64,000 nucleotides of DNA from Cutibacterium equinum (GCF_028021195.1 NZ_CP115668.1:1488001-1552000); one strand, 5' to 3'. Counted from the stretch's first letter, positions 8,000 through 19,264 are shown. Numbers and translations are program-made. Notes: generated by a model not told the origin, from the letters alone.

Positions 8000-9280
8000 T
8001 CAGAAGATCTTGACTGGGGAAATCACGTCAGCGACGACCAAGATCACTCCCATGACAAGCATGAGGACGCCGATCGTCCACGCCACGGGCAGCATCATTG
8101 CGGTATCGGCCGGGCCCGGATCAGGCTTGCCCGCGAGCCGGAAAATCCCTCGCTTGCACGCCTCGTAGATGGCTCCGGCGATGTGTCCGCCATCCATCGG
8201 TGGCAGGGGTACCACGTTGAACCAGAAGAGGAACAGGTTGAGACCGCCGAGCAGACTCGCCCCGGAGGCAACCTTGTCCCCGACGGTCAGTTGCCCATTG
8301 CCAGCGATGTCGCCGGCCACCCGGGAGGCTCCCACAATACTCATGGGGCTGTTGGCGTCACGAGCACGCCCGGTGACCATGTCGGAGGCGACATTCCATG
8401 TCAACACGGGGAGTCGGGCCAAAGCGCTCAAGGATTGCTTCGACATCGTCCACATCTGCGAAGCGGTGTCGCCCGGCCCGGAATGAACGATCACCATTGT
8501 CGGGCTGAATCCCAGGTATCCCACCGTGACGGTGCGGCCAGGATTGTTGATGTCAGGCACCTGGTTGAGAATGGTCCGCGTCGGGGTGAGATTCACCAGG
8601 CGGCCGTCCCGCTCCACGACGAGACGTACCTGCCCTTCCCCGTTGTCACGGATGAGTGGTTGCAACTGGGACCACGACTCGACCCGGACACCGTTGAATG
8701 AAACGATCCGGTCCCCCGGTTCCAACCCGGCCTGAGCTGCTGGGGCCGGCGGGTCGTCCGGCGAGCAGTCCCCCTGGCTCTTGGTGAGTTGAACGCACGG
8801 GGTCACGGCAGCCACCAGGGTCGTCTCGGCGGGCCGACCGTAGATACCGAACACTCCCCAGAACAGCAGGAAGGCCAGCAGCAGGTTGGTGAGAATGCCA
8901 CCACTCATGATGACGAGACGCTGCCAGACGGGTTTGTCGCTGAAAAGACGTCCGCGGTCGGCGTCGGTGATCTCCTCGGCCTCGGCTGCCCGGGCCTCGT
9001 CGGCCAGCTTCGTCAGCTTGTTAGTATGACGGTGATGCACCTCGGCGGGATACATCCCGACCAGGCGCACATAGCCGCCCAGCGGAATCCACTTGAACCC
9101 ATACTCGGTCTCCCCGCGTCTGAAGGACCATATCTTGGGCCCGAATCCGGCGAAGAACTCGGTGACCTTGACCCCGAAGATTTTCGCCGGGATGAAGTGG
9201 CCACACTCGTGCAACAACACCGACAGGATGATGAGGGCGAAGAAGAGGATTCCCGCCAGAACCTCGATGAGAACGGTCAC
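8000..9280 (-). CDS. rseP: Site-2 zinc metalloprotease RseP/Rip1
   Basis: A 426-residue membrane protease that cuts anti-sigma factors and other targets within the membrane. The zinc motif HECGH (24-28) lies in the first membrane segment. A PDZ domain (about 180-260; AGLEPGDRIVSFNGVRVESW) lies in the middle, and the second active-site segment NVVPLPPMDGGHI near the C-terminus supplies the LDG-type aspartate. The GTG start at 9280 overlaps the dxr stop in the arrangement GTGA, so translation is coupled. The same order dxr-rip1 is found in mycobacteria (Rv2870c-Rv2869c). The open frame reaches 9328 but would run into dxr. Confidence 0.94.
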   Translation of the reverse strand: MTVLIEVLAGILFFALIILSVLLHECGHFIPAKIFGVKVTEFFAGFGPKIWSFRRGETEYGFKWIPLGGYVRLVGMYPAEVHHRHTNKLTKLADEARAAEAEEITDADRGRLFSDKPVWQRLVIMSGGILTNLLLAFLLFWGVFGIYGRPAETTLVAAVTPCVQLTKSQGDCSPDDPPAPAAQAGLEPGDRIVSFNGVRVESWSQLQPLIRDNGEGQVRLVVERDGRLVNLTPTRTILNQVPDINNPGRTVTVGYLGFSPTMVIVHSGPGDTASQMWTMSKQSLSALARLPVLTWNVASDMVTGRARDANSPMSIVGASRVAGDIAGNGQLTVGDKVASGASLLGGLNLFLFWFNVVPLPPMDGGHIAGAIYEACKRGIFRLAGKPDPGPADTAMMLPVAWTIGVLMLVMGVILVVADVISPVKIF

Positions 9281-10500
9281 TGGCCGCGTCCCTGTGCGCA
9301 CAGCTCGGCGGCGCGGCGCCGACCCCACGAGTCGGCGGCCAGCACGGCGTCGAGGCTGAGGTTTTCGTCACCGATGTGACGAGCGCCAGGCTCGCCATTG
9401 CCGTCTTGCGTCAGGTGCTCGTCGAGGACGGTTGCGATGGTGTCGGTGATGTCGAGGAATCCGATGCGGCCCTCGCAGAAGGCGTCGACACACGACTCGT
9501 TGGCGGCATTGAACACAGCCGGCGCGGTACCGGCAGCCTTGCCCGCACGTCGAGCCAGCTCCACTGCCCCGAAGGTCTCGTTGTCCAGTGGCTCGAAGGT
9601 CCACTGGGTGGCCGTCGACCAGTCGCAACACGCTGCGGCCTCGGGGAGACGATCGGGCCACGACAGCCCCAAGGCGATGGGCAACTTCATGTCGGGAGGG
9701 GAGGCCTGGGCAATGGTGGCGCCATCCCAGAACTCCACCATGGAGTGAACGATGGACTGGGGATGGACGACGACGGTGATGTCGTCGAGGTCGACGTCAT
9801 AGAGCAGGGCGGCCTCGAGCAGCTCCAGCCCCTTGTTGACCAGGGTCGAGGAGTTGATGGTGATGACGCGTCCCATGTTCCAGGTGGGGTGCTTCATGGC
9901 GTCGGCAGCGGTGACATCGGCGAGGGACTGCCTGTCACGGCCGCGGAACGGACCACCGGAGGCCGTCAGGACGAGGCGGCGCACCTCATTGCGCCTTCCC
10001 CCACGCAGGCACTGGGCGAAGGCGGAGTGCTCGGAGTCGACCGCGACGATTTGTCCGGGAGCGGCTGCCTGGGTGACGAGCTTGCCACCAATGACCAGGG
10101 ATTCCTTGTTTGCCAGGGCCAAGGTCGTCCCGGCGGCCAGGGTTGCCAGCGTCGGGCGCAGACCAGCAGCTCCGGTGATGGCGTTGCAGACGACGTCAGC
10201 GGGCATCCCAGCCAGCTGGGTCGAGGCCTGCGGGCCGGTCAGAATCTGGGGGTTGGGCACCGGAATGTCACGCGACCCAGCCTGGACCGCCAGTGCTCGC
10301 AGGAGTTCCTCGGCGGCGTCCTGGCGTGCCAGTGCCACCACGGGGATGGAGAAGTCGAGCACCTGCTGGGCCAGCAGACCCACATCGGAACCACCTGCCG
10401 ATACGCCGACGACCTCGAAGTGGTCGCGACGTGAGGCAATGACCTCCAGGGTCTGCGTTCCGATCGAGCCGGTGGAGCCGAGAATGATGACCTTCTTCAC
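9277..10500 (-). CDS. dxr: 1-deoxy-D-xylulose 5-phosphate reductoisomerase
   Basis: A 407-residue cytoplasmic enzyme that turns DXP into MEP with NADPH, the committed step of isoprenoid synthesis. The N-terminus VIILGSTGSIGTQTLEVI is the NADPH-binding fold; the metal/substrate region includes VDSEHSAFAQCL, ASGGPFRG and MGRVITINSSTLVNKGLE. It begins with GTG at 10500 and heads the dxr-rseP pair. A divergent hydrolase gene starts 99 bases away at 10600. Confidence 0.97.
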   Translation of the reverse strand: MKKVIILGSTGSIGTQTLEVIASRRDHFEVVGVSAGGSDVGLLAQQVLDFSIPVVALARQDAAEELLRALAVQAGSRDIPVPNPQILTGPQASTQLAGMPADVVCNAITGAAGLRPTLATLAAGTTLALANKESLVIGGKLVTQAAAPGQIVAVDSEHSAFAQCLRGGRRNEVRRLVLTASGGPFRGRDRQSLADVTAADAMKHPTWNMGRVITINSSTLVNKGLELLEAALLYDVDLDDITVVVHPQSIVHSMVEFWDGATIAQASPPDMKLPIALGLSWPDRLPEAAACCDWSTATQWTFEPLDNETFGAVELARRAGKAAGTAPAVFNAANESCVDAFCEGRIGFLDITDTIATVLDEHLTQDGNGEPGARHIGDENLSLDAVLAADSWGRRRAAELCAQGRGQ

Positions 10501-10599
10501 CCTGCCAGTCTGTCACGACCGTTCCAGGAGGACCGATTCGAGGGAGAATCCGTTCATTCAGCGCCCCGAGGCCCTGGTCACCGGCCCTACAGTGGGCTC

Positions 10600-11967
10600 A
10601 TGATCGACAGTGTCCTCGACATCACCGCCGATGCCCTCGAACAGGCCGGAGTCCACCCGCACCGACTCATCGTCCGTCAGCACGGACAGGTCGTCGGTCG
10701 ACGCCGCTGGGCACCCTGGAGCCCCGAGGTCCCCAGCCTGGTCTATTCCTGCTCGAAGACCTTCACCTCTGCAGCCGTCGGCATCGCGGTGGATCGTGGC
10801 GCTTTCGGCTACGACGACACCCTGGCCGATCTGTTGCCTGCCGCCTGCACCGACCAGACCGGCCCGCTGGCAAGGTCCATCACGGTCGGTGATGTCCTGG
10901 CGATGGCAACCGGCCACTCCCCCGAACAACTCGCAGAACCTCCTCTGGGTCTGCTGAGGATTCCCGACACCGAAACCGCCAAGCTGTGGCTGGCGACCGA
11001 GCCTGCCCGACGTCGTGGGGTCGACTTCGCCTACAACAACCTCGGCACCTGGATGCTGTCTCGGGTCGTGCGCCGACACACCGGGGTCGACGTCGACACC
11101 ATCATCACCCGAGAAGTGCTGGAGCCGCTGGGCTGCGGGCCGCACGCATGGGTCTGCGACAAGGACGGGATATCGCTGGGATTCAGCGGTCTGCACATCG
11201 ACGCCGAGGACATGGGCCGATTCGCCCAGCTCCTCCTCGACGACGGCATCCATGACGGCACGCGTCTGCTCCCCCAGGAATGGATCGAACAACACCGGGT
11301 CAAACAGGTCGAATCCGATGGGCTCACTGGCCCCGAGTGGGGGCTGGGTTATGGCTGGCAGACCTGGATATCGAGCCACGGTTACCGTCTCGACGGCGCC
11401 TTCGGTCAGTTTGCCCTCGTCATCCCCGAGGTTGACGCCGTCGTCGTCATGACCAATGAGGTCGGAGAAGGACCTGGGGACAAGCAGGCCATACTGCAGA
11501 TCGTCTGGGACCACCTTGTGCCGGCACTGGCAGAGGGGATCGATCCCGAACCCGAGGAGATCGTGCGCATCCTGCCCACGGTGCGCGGCCAGTTTGACCC
11601 GACGCGCTCGGTGCAAGGCATCAGCGACGGTTCTCACATCGTCGTCTCCCCTCGCGGTGATGGTGAGGCCTGGGCGATGTCCTGGCGCTTCACCCAACCC
11701 CAGTTCGGCATCGTCGATGCCGCCGTGGACATTGTGGTCGGACACGAGGAATGGTTGAGGTCCCACTGTCAGGTCGGTGAGGGCTTCGTCGACATCGCAG
11801 CCAGCGGTGGGTGGCAGGGAGACACCTTCGTCGCCAAGCTCGACGTCATCTCCAGCCCTCATGGCCTCACTGTGCGGATGGGACCGGATACCACGACGAT
11901 CCAATGGGATTGCGACCCCCTTGACCCGCGTGGTCTCTTCGGGTTGGTCCACCCGGAGCCGCGCTGA
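10600..11967 (+). CDS. Serine hydrolase of the beta-lactamase (class C / esterase) family
   Basis: A 455-residue protein with the SxxK motif SCSK (S50, K53), the second motif YNN (145-147) and the family segment ARSITVGDVLAMATGHS. No signal peptide is present, so it should act in the cytoplasm, unlike true AmpC enzymes. Family members include esterases, D-aminopeptidases and penicillin-binding-protein-like hydrolases; the substrate cannot be deduced. The last 150 residues look like an extra beta-rich domain rather than catalytic. The gene stands alone and converges on gdhA. Confidence 0.8.
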   Translation: MIDSVLDITADALEQAGVHPHRLIVRQHGQVVGRRRWAPWSPEVPSLVYSCSKTFTSAAVGIAVDRGAFGYDDTLADLLPAACTDQTGPLARSITVGDVLAMATGHSPEQLAEPPLGLLRIPDTETAKLWLATEPARRRGVDFAYNNLGTWMLSRVVRRHTGVDVDTIITREVLEPLGCGPHAWVCDKDGISLGFSGLHIDAEDMGRFAQLLLDDGIHDGTRLLPQEWIEQHRVKQVESDGLTGPEWGLGYGWQTWISSHGYRLDGAFGQFALVIPEVDAVVVMTNEVGEGPGDKQAILQIVWDHLVPALAEGIDPEPEEIVRILPTVRGQFDPTRSVQGISDGSHIVVSPRGDGEAWAMSWRFTQPQFGIVDAAVDIVVGHEEWLRSHCQVGEGFVDIAASGGWQGDTFVAKLDVISSPHGLTVRMGPDTTTIQWDCDPLDPRGLFGLVHPEPR

Positions 11968-12076
11968 GGAGGTGACCCCGCCCATCATGGTCGGCAGCCT
12001 GTACCACGGCCGAGCCTTGCCGGTGTGGCCACTGCCGGCCACGATGCCGCGAGATCACCTCATCGCCGGTCATCCT

Positions 12077-12102
12077 CGCCTCCTCGGCCCCGCGCGGAGG
12101 CG
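12077..12102. terminator. Weak hairpin downstream of gdhA
   Basis: CGCCTCC (12077-12083) pairs with GGAGGCG (12096-12102), 7 bp with a 12-base GC-rich loop, 12 bases past the gdhA stop on the minus strand and between convergent genes. No T-run. Confidence 0.4.
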
Positions 12103-12113
12103 GTGGACGCAAC

Positions 12114-13538
<1,425 letters not shown>

Positions 13539-14759
13539 TCAGTTTCCCAACCCTTCCGAGCGTCCCACAGCAGCCAACTGCCCGCATGCCCCATCAATGT
13601 CGGAACCTCGGGTGTCGCGCACCGTCACCGGAATCTTCCAGCGCTCCAGGGTCTGGACGAAGGCGTCCTGATCCTCCGGACGCGAGGCCGTCCAGCGCGA
13701 CCCCGGAGTCGGGTTGAGCGGGATGAGGTTGACATGAGCCCACGTCCAGTCGCCGCGACGACGGATCTGGCGAGCCAGCACAGCGGCACGATCAGCTTGG
13801 TCGTTGATGTCCTTCATGAGGGCGTACTCGATCGAGACCCGACGCTTGGTTTTCTCGGCGTACTGCCATGCGGCGTCAAGGAGTTCGTCGACCTTCCACC
13901 GGCGATTGACCGGGATGAGCTCGTCACGCAGCTCATCGTCGGGGGCATGCAAGGAGACAGCCAGGGTGACCGGTATTGCCTCTTCGGTCAACGCCTTGAT
14001 ACGCGGCACGAGACCGACCGTCGACACCGTCAGGGCACGAGCGCTCATACCCACCCCGTCGGGACCATCAGCGGTCAGGGTGCGAATGGCGGACAACACC
14101 GAACGGTAATTGGCCATCGGCTCACCCATTCCCATGAAGACGATGTTGTGCACCCGACCGTTGGCTCCAGGAACCTCGCCGGCCGCGATGAGGCGGTTGG
14201 CTGCCAACACCTGACTCACGATCTCAGCGCTGGACATGTTGCGCTGGATACCTCCCTGACCGGTCGCACAGAACGGGCAGGCCATGCCGCAGCCAGCCTG
14301 GGAGGAGATGCACAAGGTGGTGCGAGCCGCAGAATGACGGGTCGGGGGATAATGCATGAGAACCGACTCCACCAGCGCACCGCCGTGCAGCCGCCACAGG
14401 GTCTTCACGGTCATGCCACGATCACACGACTGCCGGGAGACCTCGGTCAGCAGACTCGGGAACCACGCGTCGGCCACCTGTTGACGAACCGACTTGGGCA
14501 GATCAGTCCACTCGGTGGGGTCAACCTCCCAGCGGTCAAAGACGTGGGCGGAAATCTGGCGAGCGCGGAAGGCCGGCAGGCCAAGGTCCTTGACAGCCTG
14601 CACCCTCTCCTCGACGCTCAGGTCAATCCAATGCCGAGGCGGCTTGGTGCGCTTCGGGCTCCGAACCACAACAGGGATTTCCTTGTCAGCCAGCGGTGTG
14701 GCGGGCAGCACCAGTCCCGACGGCGACACGCTCGAACGGTCGGATTGTGCGTCAGTCAC
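13539..14759 (-). CDS. rlmN: Dual-specificity 23S rRNA A2503 / tRNA A37 C2-methyltransferase
   Basis: A radical-SAM enzyme of about 406 residues that methylates adenine C2 in 23S rRNA and some tRNAs. The cluster motif CxxxCxxC is seen in [15 protein letters not shown], the SAM-binding GMGEPMANY follows, and the acceptor cysteine lies in the C-terminal [10 protein letters not shown]. The start is uncertain: GTG at 14759 has GAGAGGAA at good distance and is used; ATG at 14792 is possible. The open frame extends into cdsA, which is not coding for this protein. It is the last gene of the pyrH-frr-cdsA-rlmN series. Confidence 0.94.
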   Translation of the reverse strand: MTDAQSDRSSVSPSGLVLPATPLADKEIPVVVRSPKRTKPPRHWIDLSVEERVQAVKDLGLPAFRARQISAHVFDRWEVDPTEWTDLPKSVRQQVADAWFPSLLTEVSRQSCDRGMTVKTLWRLHGGALVESVLMHYPPTRHSAARTTLCISSQAGCGMACPFCATGQGGIQRNMSSAEIVSQVLAANRLIAAGEVPGANGRVHNIVFMGMGEPMANYRSVLSAIRTLTADGPDGVGMSARALTVSTVGLVPRIKALTEEAIPVTLAVSLHAPDDELRDELIPVNRRWKVDELLDAAWQYAEKTKRRVSIEYALMKDINDQADRAAVLARQIRRRGDWTWAHVNLIPLNPTPGSRWTASRPEDQDAFVQTLERWKIPVTVRDTRGSDIDGACGQLAAVGRSEGLGN

Positions 14760-14853
14760 GACATTCCTCTCAGGATCAAGGTCAGCCACCATGGAGTCGT
14801 CCACAGTGGCTGCAAGGTTCTCAGGTGCGATCAGATGGCAGGGACAGCCTCGC

Positions 14854-15717
14854 TCACAGCACCAAGGACATGACGAGCCAGGCGAAGGGTGCCGAGAACA
14901 GCACCGAGTCCAGCCGGTCCATGATCCCGCCGTGGCCGGGCAGGAAGTTCGACATGTCCTTGATACCGGCATCGCGTTTGATCATCGACTCGACGAAATC
15001 TCCCGCAGTCCCAGTGAACGCGAGAACCACCCCGAGGAGCAAACCGGCCCAGACCGGAGCCGAGAGCAAGCCGCCCAGACAGGCCCAGCCGACCAAGGCC
15101 GCCGTGATGACAGATCCGGCGAACCCCTCCCAACTCTTCTTGGGGCTGATCCTGGGGGCCATCTTGTGCTTGCCGAAGAGCACGCCCACGGCGTAGCCGC
15201 CAGTGTCGGAGGCAACAATGCACAGAATCCAGGTGGCGATGCGACGGCTACCTCCGTCGTCTCCCATCATGAGTGGGACGAAGCAGCCCAGCAGCGGCAG
15301 GTAGGCGATGGTGAACAGGCTTGCCGCGACGTCCTTGACGAATCCTTGGGAACCGCGCGGCAAACGCCACGCCATGGCCGCGACCGTCGTCGCCCCCAAT
15401 GTGGCGACAAGGAACGTGTTGGGCAGGATGTGAAGGTTCATCGTCGAGGCCGCGTAGGCTCCGATGACCATCACCACGGTGCCGACGCAGATAGGCACCA
15501 CCGCAGAATTCATCCCCAACCGAGCCATCGCTCGGTGCAACTCAATGGCTCCAGCCACCAGGGCCAGGGCCATGAGCAGGACGAACCCCCAGTGCCACCA
15601 CCCGACGGTGCCGATAACGGCCCCGCACAACACCAGACCCGTGATGATGGCGGCAGGAAGATCACGGCCAGCACGTGGGGTACGTGTGGCCGTGGCCTTG
15701 TTCTGGGAGGTTCCCAT
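14854..15717 (-). CDS. cdsA: Phosphatidate cytidylyltransferase
   Basis: A 287-residue membrane enzyme making CDP-diacylglycerol from CTP and phosphatidic acid, the precursor of all phospholipids. About eight membrane segments follow a basic N-terminus. The C-terminal family signature is visible as [28 protein letters not shown], preceded by [16 protein letters not shown]. It starts with ATG at 15717, 11 bases after frr. This position after frr is typical in actinobacteria. Confidence 0.95.
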   Translation of the reverse strand: MGTSQNKATATRTPRAGRDLPAAIITGLVLCGAVIGTVGWWHWGFVLLMALALVAGAIELHRAMARLGMNSAVVPICVGTVVMVIGAYAASTMNLHILPNTFLVATLGATTVAAMAWRLPRGSQGFVKDVAASLFTIAYLPLLGCFVPLMMGDDGGSRRIATWILCIVASDTGGYAVGVLFGKHKMAPRISPKKSWEGFAGSVITAALVGWACLGGLLSAPVWAGLLLGVVLAFTGTAGDFVESMIKRDAGIKDMSNFLPGHGGIMDRLDSVLFSAPFAWLVMSLVL

Positions 15718-15728
15718 CCCGAATCCGA

Positions 15729-16283
15729 TCAGATCTCGAGCAGCTCGCTCTCCTTGGACTTCAAGAGCTCGTCGATCTGCTCGACATATTTGCGGGTCAC
15801 CTGGTCAAGCTCCTTCTCCAGACGAGTCAACTCGTCCTCGGAGATCTCCTTGTCCTTCTCCTGCTTCTTGACGACATCGTTGCTGGCGCGACGGACGTTG
15901 CGCACGGCGATGCGGCCTTCCTCAGCCTTGGTCTTGGCCATCTTGATGTATTCCTTGCGGCGCTCCTCGGTGAGGGCCGGCAGGACACAACGCACGACGT
16001 TGCCGTCATTGGAGGGATTGACGCCCAAATCAGAGTCGCGGACGGCCTTCTCGACCTCGTTGACACAGCTCTTGTCAAACGGGGCGATGAGGATGGTACG
16101 AGCCTCCGGAACCTGGAAGGTCGCAAGCTGCTGCAGTGGGGTGGGTGTGCCGTAGTACTCGACCATGATCTTGTTGAACATGGCGGGGTTGGCGCGCCCG
16201 GTGCGGATGGTCGCGAACTCCTCGCGGGCGTGGTCGACCGCTGACCCCATCTTCTTCTCGGCGTCCTTGATGATGTCGCTCAC
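15729..16283 (-). CDS. frr: Ribosome recycling factor
   Basis: A 184-residue protein (family norm about 185) that splits post-termination ribosomes together with EF-G. The start MSDIIKDAEKKM, the core REEFATIRTGRANPAMFNKI and the coiled-coil end are all characteristic. It lies 33 bases after pyrH with ATG at 16283 and AGGAAGGAC upstream. Confidence 0.97.
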   Translation of the reverse strand: MSDIIKDAEKKMGSAVDHAREEFATIRTGRANPAMFNKIMVEYYGTPTPLQQLATFQVPEARTILIAPFDKSCVNEVEKAVRDSDLGVNPSNDGNVVRCVLPALTEERRKEYIKMAKTKAEEGRIAVRNVRRASNDVVKKQEKDKEISEDELTRLEKELDQVTRKYVEQIDELLKSKESELLEI

Positions 16284-16316
16284 AGTGATGTCCTTCCTTG
16301 GTGTGTCTTCGATGGT

Positions 16317-17030
16317 TCAGCGATGGACGGTGGTACCGATGTCCTCACCGTTGATGACGCGGGCGATGTTGTCCGGGGTCTCAAGGTTGAAGAAGACCAT
16401 CGTCAGGTCATTGTCCCTGGCCATGGCGACGGCGGTGGCGTCGGCAACCTTGAGGTCACGCGACAGGAACTCATCGTAGGTCAGTTCGTCAAACTTGTGG
16501 GCGTTCGGGTTGGTCTTCGGATCGCAGTCATACACACCGTCCACACCCTGCTTGCCCATGAGCAGCACTTCGGCACCAATCTCAAGGGCGCGCTGTGCGG
16601 CGACGGTGTCGGTCGAGAAGTACGGCATACCGGACCCAGCGCCGAAGATGACGACTCGTCCCTTCTCCATGTGACGCTCGGCCTTACGCGGGATGTACGG
16701 CTCAGCGACCTGGCCCATCGTGATCGCGGTCTGGACGCGGGTGTCGACCCCGGCCTTCTCGCAAAAATCCTGCAGGGCGAGGCAGTTCATGACAGTTCCG
16801 AGCATTCCCATGTAATCGGCGCGATCACGCTGCATGCCGTGTTGCTGAAGCTCAGCGCCACGGAAGAAGTTTCCTCCTCCGACGACGACGGCCACCTGGA
16901 CGCCGCTGTTGGCGATCTCGGCGATCTCGCGGGCCTTGGCGGCCACGACATCAGCGTCGACACCGACTCCTCCCCCTCCGAAAACCTCTCCGGACAACTT
17001 GAGAAGAACTCGGTTGTAGCGCTCTGGCAT
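16317..17030 (-). CDS. pyrH: UMP kinase
   Basis: A 237-residue hexameric amino-acid-kinase-fold enzyme that phosphorylates UMP to UDP. Visible are [13 protein letters not shown], the [12 protein letters not shown] glycine loop, [12 protein letters not shown] and the C-terminal [24 protein letters not shown]. Two ATG codons stand in tandem (17033 and 17030); the second is better spaced from AGGAG. A short hairpin at 17054-17070, nearly identical to one upstream of rpsB, precedes the gene. Confidence 0.97.
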   Translation of the reverse strand: MPERYNRVLLKLSGEVFGGGGVGVDADVVAAKAREIAEIANSGVQVAVVVGGGNFFRGAELQQHGMQRDRADYMGMLGTVMNCLALQDFCEKAGVDTRVQTAITMGQVAEPYIPRKAERHMEKGRVVIFGAGSGMPYFSTDTVAAQRALEIGAEVLLMGKQGVDGVYDCDPKTNPNAHKFDELTYDEFLSRDLKVADATAVAMARDNDLTMVFFNLETPDNIARVINGEDIGTTVHR

Positions 17031-17053
17031 CATCTCTCCTGGTCAGCGAACCT

Positions 17054-17070
17054 TGACGCGGGATGCGTCA
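17054..17070 (-). promoter_or_regulatory. Leader hairpin upstream of pyrH (motif shared with rpsB)
   Basis: TGACGC (17054-17059) and GCGTCA (17065-17070) form a 6-bp stem around a 5-base loop, 24 bases upstream of pyrH. The sequence TGACGCGGGATGCGTCA differs by one inserted base from the element at 19024-19041 in front of rpsB. Confidence 0.5.
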
Positions 17071-17199
17071 CCCCAGCTTAGCCCGAGGACGGCTAACGCC
17101 GCAGTCCGTCATCGTCTCGACCAACAGTCACAACCGAAAACTCTGACGCGACTGGCCCAAGTTCTCTGGTTCTCGGCGAAACCGCGAGTCGGAGAACGA

Positions 17200-17231
17200 C
17201 GAACGGTCCCACCATGCGGTGGGACCGTTCG
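17200..17231. terminator. Strong terminator downstream of tsf
   Basis: CGAACGGTCCCACC (17200-17213) pairs perfectly with GGTGGGACCGTTCG (17218-17231) around a 4-base loop; 14 bp of stem, 34 bases past the tsf stop. On the minus strand it is followed by TCGTTCTCC. It separates rpsB-tsf from pyrH. Confidence 0.85.
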
Positions 17232-17265
17232 CGGTCAATCATCCCCGGTTCGTACCGGGATGGGG

Positions 17266-18078
17266 TCACTCTCCAGCGGAGAAGCGCACGAAGCGCTTGA
17301 TGGTGACTCCGGCGGCCTCGAGGGTCTGGGCGACGGACTTCTTGTCGTCGGAGATGGCCGGCTGGTCGAGCAGGCAATTCTCCTTGTAGAAGCCGTTGAG
17401 ACGGCCATCGACGATGCGGTCGATGATCTTCTCGGGCTTGCCCTCCTCGCGGGCGATGTCAGCGGCGACGGTGCGCTCGTGCTCGATGACGTCAGCAGGG
17501 ACCTCGTCGCGAGACAGCCAGCGCGGGCTCATGGCGGCGATCTGCAGGCACACTCCGTGGACGGTCTCCATGTCGTCACCGGCGTACTCGACCATCACGC
17601 CGACCTGCGGGGGCAGGTCCTGGGAACGACGGTGCAGGTACACGTGAGCGTTGCCGTCAAAGTGGGCGGCGTTGGCGAGCTCGATCTTCTCACCAATCGT
17701 GGCGGCCAGGCCGCCGAGCTTGTCAGCGACGGTGGTGCCGTCAGCCAGAACGGCAGCGTTGGCGGCATCCGTGGAGTCGGCTCCGGCCTTCTCGACGGCC
17801 TCGGCGATCTCCTTGGCAGCGGCGATGAACTCCTCGTTCTTGGCGACGAAGTCGGTCTCGGAGCCGATGTGCACCAGGGAGGTGCCGGCAGCGGCGACCA
17901 GGCCGTTGCTGGCCTCGCGGTCGGAGCGCTTGGCAGCCTTGGCGGCGCCGGAGACACGCAGGATGTCAACGGCCTTGTCGAAGTCGCCGTCGGCCTCGGT
18001 GAGGGCCTTCTTGGCGTCCATCATGCCGGCGCCGGTGGCGTCGCGCAGCTTCTTGACCTCAGCAGCAGTGATAGCCAT
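17266..18078 (-). CDS. tsf: Translation elongation factor Ts
   Basis: A 270-residue guanine-nucleotide exchange factor for EF-Tu. The N-terminal domain (ITAAEVKKLRDATGAGMMDAKKAL) and the EF-Tu-contact motif SETDFVAKNEEF are intact. The length matches actinobacterial EF-Ts, with one full core subdomain. It follows rpsB with a 35-base gap and ends at a strong terminator, forming the classic rpsB-tsf operon. Confidence 0.98.
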   Translation of the reverse strand: MAITAAEVKKLRDATGAGMMDAKKALTEADGDFDKAVDILRVSGAAKAAKRSDREASNGLVAAAGTSLVHIGSETDFVAKNEEFIAAAKEIAEAVEKAGADSTDAANAAVLADGTTVADKLGGLAATIGEKIELANAAHFDGNAHVYLHRRSQDLPPQVGVMVEYAGDDMETVHGVCLQIAAMSPRWLSRDEVPADVIEHERTVAADIAREEGKPEKIIDRIVDGRLNGFYKENCLLDQPAISDDKKSVAQTLEAAGVTIKRFVRFSAGE

Positions 18079-18113
18079 GGGTAATCTCAGTCCTGTCTAG
18101 ACGTGGGCGAACT

Positions 18114-18968
18114 TCAGTTGGACTTCTCGGCCTCATCGGCCTTGTCAGCATCGGCCTTCGGCTCCTCAGCCTCGGCCTCGGTCTTGTTCTCAGCCTTGGC
18201 GTCGCCACCCTCGAGGAGCTCGCGCTCCCAATCAGGCATGGGCTCGGCCTCGGCAGCCTGGTCACCGGACTTGCCGGAGGAGCGAGCCATGAGGCCCTCG
18301 GCGACGGCGTCGGCGATGATACGGGTCAGCAGGGACACCGAACGGATGGCGTCGTCATTGCCCGGGATCGGGTAGTCAACCTCGTCGGGGTCACAGTTGG
18401 TGTCGAGGATGGCGACGACCGGAATCTTGAGCTTGCGAGCCTCGTCAATGGCGAGGTGCTCCTTCTTGGTGTCGACGATCCAGACGGCCTGGGGAACCTT
18501 CGGCATGTCGCGGATACCGCCAAGATCCTTGGCCAGCTTGTCCTTCTCACGGGAGAGCATGAGCAGCTCCTTCTTCGTGAGACCGGAGCCGGAAACCTTG
18601 TCGAAGTCCATGGCCTCGAGCTCCTTGAGCCGGGCGATGCGCTTCGAGATGGTCTGGAAGTTGGTGAGCATTCCGCCGAGCCAGCGCTGGTTGACGTAGG
18701 GCATGCCAACGCGGCTGGCCTGCTCAACGATGGACTCCTGAGCCTGCTTCTTGGTGCCGACGAAGAGAACCTGGCCGCCCTTGGCGACAGTCTCCTTGAC
18801 GAAGGTGTATGCCTTGTCGATGTAGGTCAGCGACTGGTGCAGGTCGATGATGTAGATGCCGTTGCGCTCGGTGAAGATGAAACGCTTCATCTTCGGGTTC
18901 CAACGACGGGTCTGGTGTCCGAAGTGGACGCCGCTCTCGAGGAGCTGGCGAGTGGTGACGACGGCCAT
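18114..18968 (-). CDS. rpsB: 30S ribosomal protein S2
   Basis: A 284-residue ribosomal protein with the start [20 protein letters not shown] and the core [33 protein letters not shown] and [16 protein letters not shown]. The C-terminus has an acidic Glu/Asp/Lys-rich extension of about 50 residues, common in actinobacterial S2. The ATG at 18968 follows GGAAGGG; the open frame upstream to 18998 is leader. Two small hairpins stand in the leader. Confidence 0.98.
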   Translation of the reverse strand: MAVVTTRQLLESGVHFGHQTRRWNPKMKRFIFTERNGIYIIDLHQSLTYIDKAYTFVKETVAKGGQVLFVGTKKQAQESIVEQASRVGMPYVNQRWLGGMLTNFQTISKRIARLKELEAMDFDKVSGSGLTKKELLMLSREKDKLAKDLGGIRDMPKVPQAVWIVDTKKEHLAIDEARKLKIPVVAILDTNCDPDEVDYPIPGNDDAIRSVSLLTRIIADAVAEGLMARSSGKSGDQAAEAEPMPDWERELLEGGDAKAENKTEAEAEEPKADADKADEAEKSN

Positions 18969-18989
18969 GCCGTGCCCTTCCCTCTCTGG

Positions 18990-19008
18990 GCACATCACGC
19001 AGATGTGC
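18990..19008 (-). promoter_or_regulatory. rpsB leader hairpin
   Basis: GCACATC (18990-18996) and GATGTGC (19002-19008) form a 7-bp stem with a 5-base loop, 22 bases upstream of the rpsB start. S2 is known to repress its own operon in other bacteria through leader RNA; whether this hairpin does so is inference. Confidence 0.45.
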
Positions 19009-19023
19009 CGAACGGTTAAGCGA

Positions 19024-19041
19024 TGACGCGGGATTGCGTCA
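19024..19041 (-). promoter_or_regulatory. rpsB leader hairpin sharing the pyrH motif
   Basis: TGACGC (19024-19029) and GCGTCA (19036-19041) with a 6-base loop, 56 bases upstream of rpsB. It matches the pyrH leader element at 17054-17070 except for one loop base. Confidence 0.5.
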
Positions 19042-19153
19042 CCTCCTGATGCATCACCGTTCGCCCGCCTGCCGTGGCAGGACCGTGGACGTCCGGTCGT
19101 CGGTGACGTCGATGCATGCGAAGTCAGCCCGAAGTGATCCGGACTGCACCGCT

Positions 19154-19184
19154 AGTCTAGGACCTCGAGCAAGGATTGGGCCAA
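19154..19184 (-). promoter_or_regulatory. Possible rpsB-tsf promoter
   Basis: On the minus strand TTGGCC (19184-19179), 19-base spacer, TAGACT (19159-19154). This would give a leader of about 180 bases including both hairpins. The -35 is weak and the spacer long. Confidence 0.4.
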
Positions 19185-19213
19185 CTCTTGTCGGTATGCC
19201 CGTGGAGGATTGC

Positions 19214-19252
19214 GGTGCTGGGCGACGATCGTCGGTGTTATCGCCCAGCACC
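19214..19252. terminator. Terminator after the GH85 gene
   Basis: GGTGCTGGGCGA (19214-19225) pairs perfectly with TCGCCCAGCACC (19241-19252), 12-bp stem and 15-base loop, starting 12 bases after the GH85 stop. No strong T-run. Confidence 0.75.
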
Positions 19253-19264
19253 ACGGCTTCACCG

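Noticed and set aside
9376-10434. Plus-strand open frame opposite dxr
   Set aside because: Shadow of the dxr codons; no start signal or motif.
10558-12042. Minus-strand 494-codon open frame opposite the serine hydrolase
   Set aside because: The plus strand has SxxK and YxN motifs in register; the minus frame has no recognisable domain.
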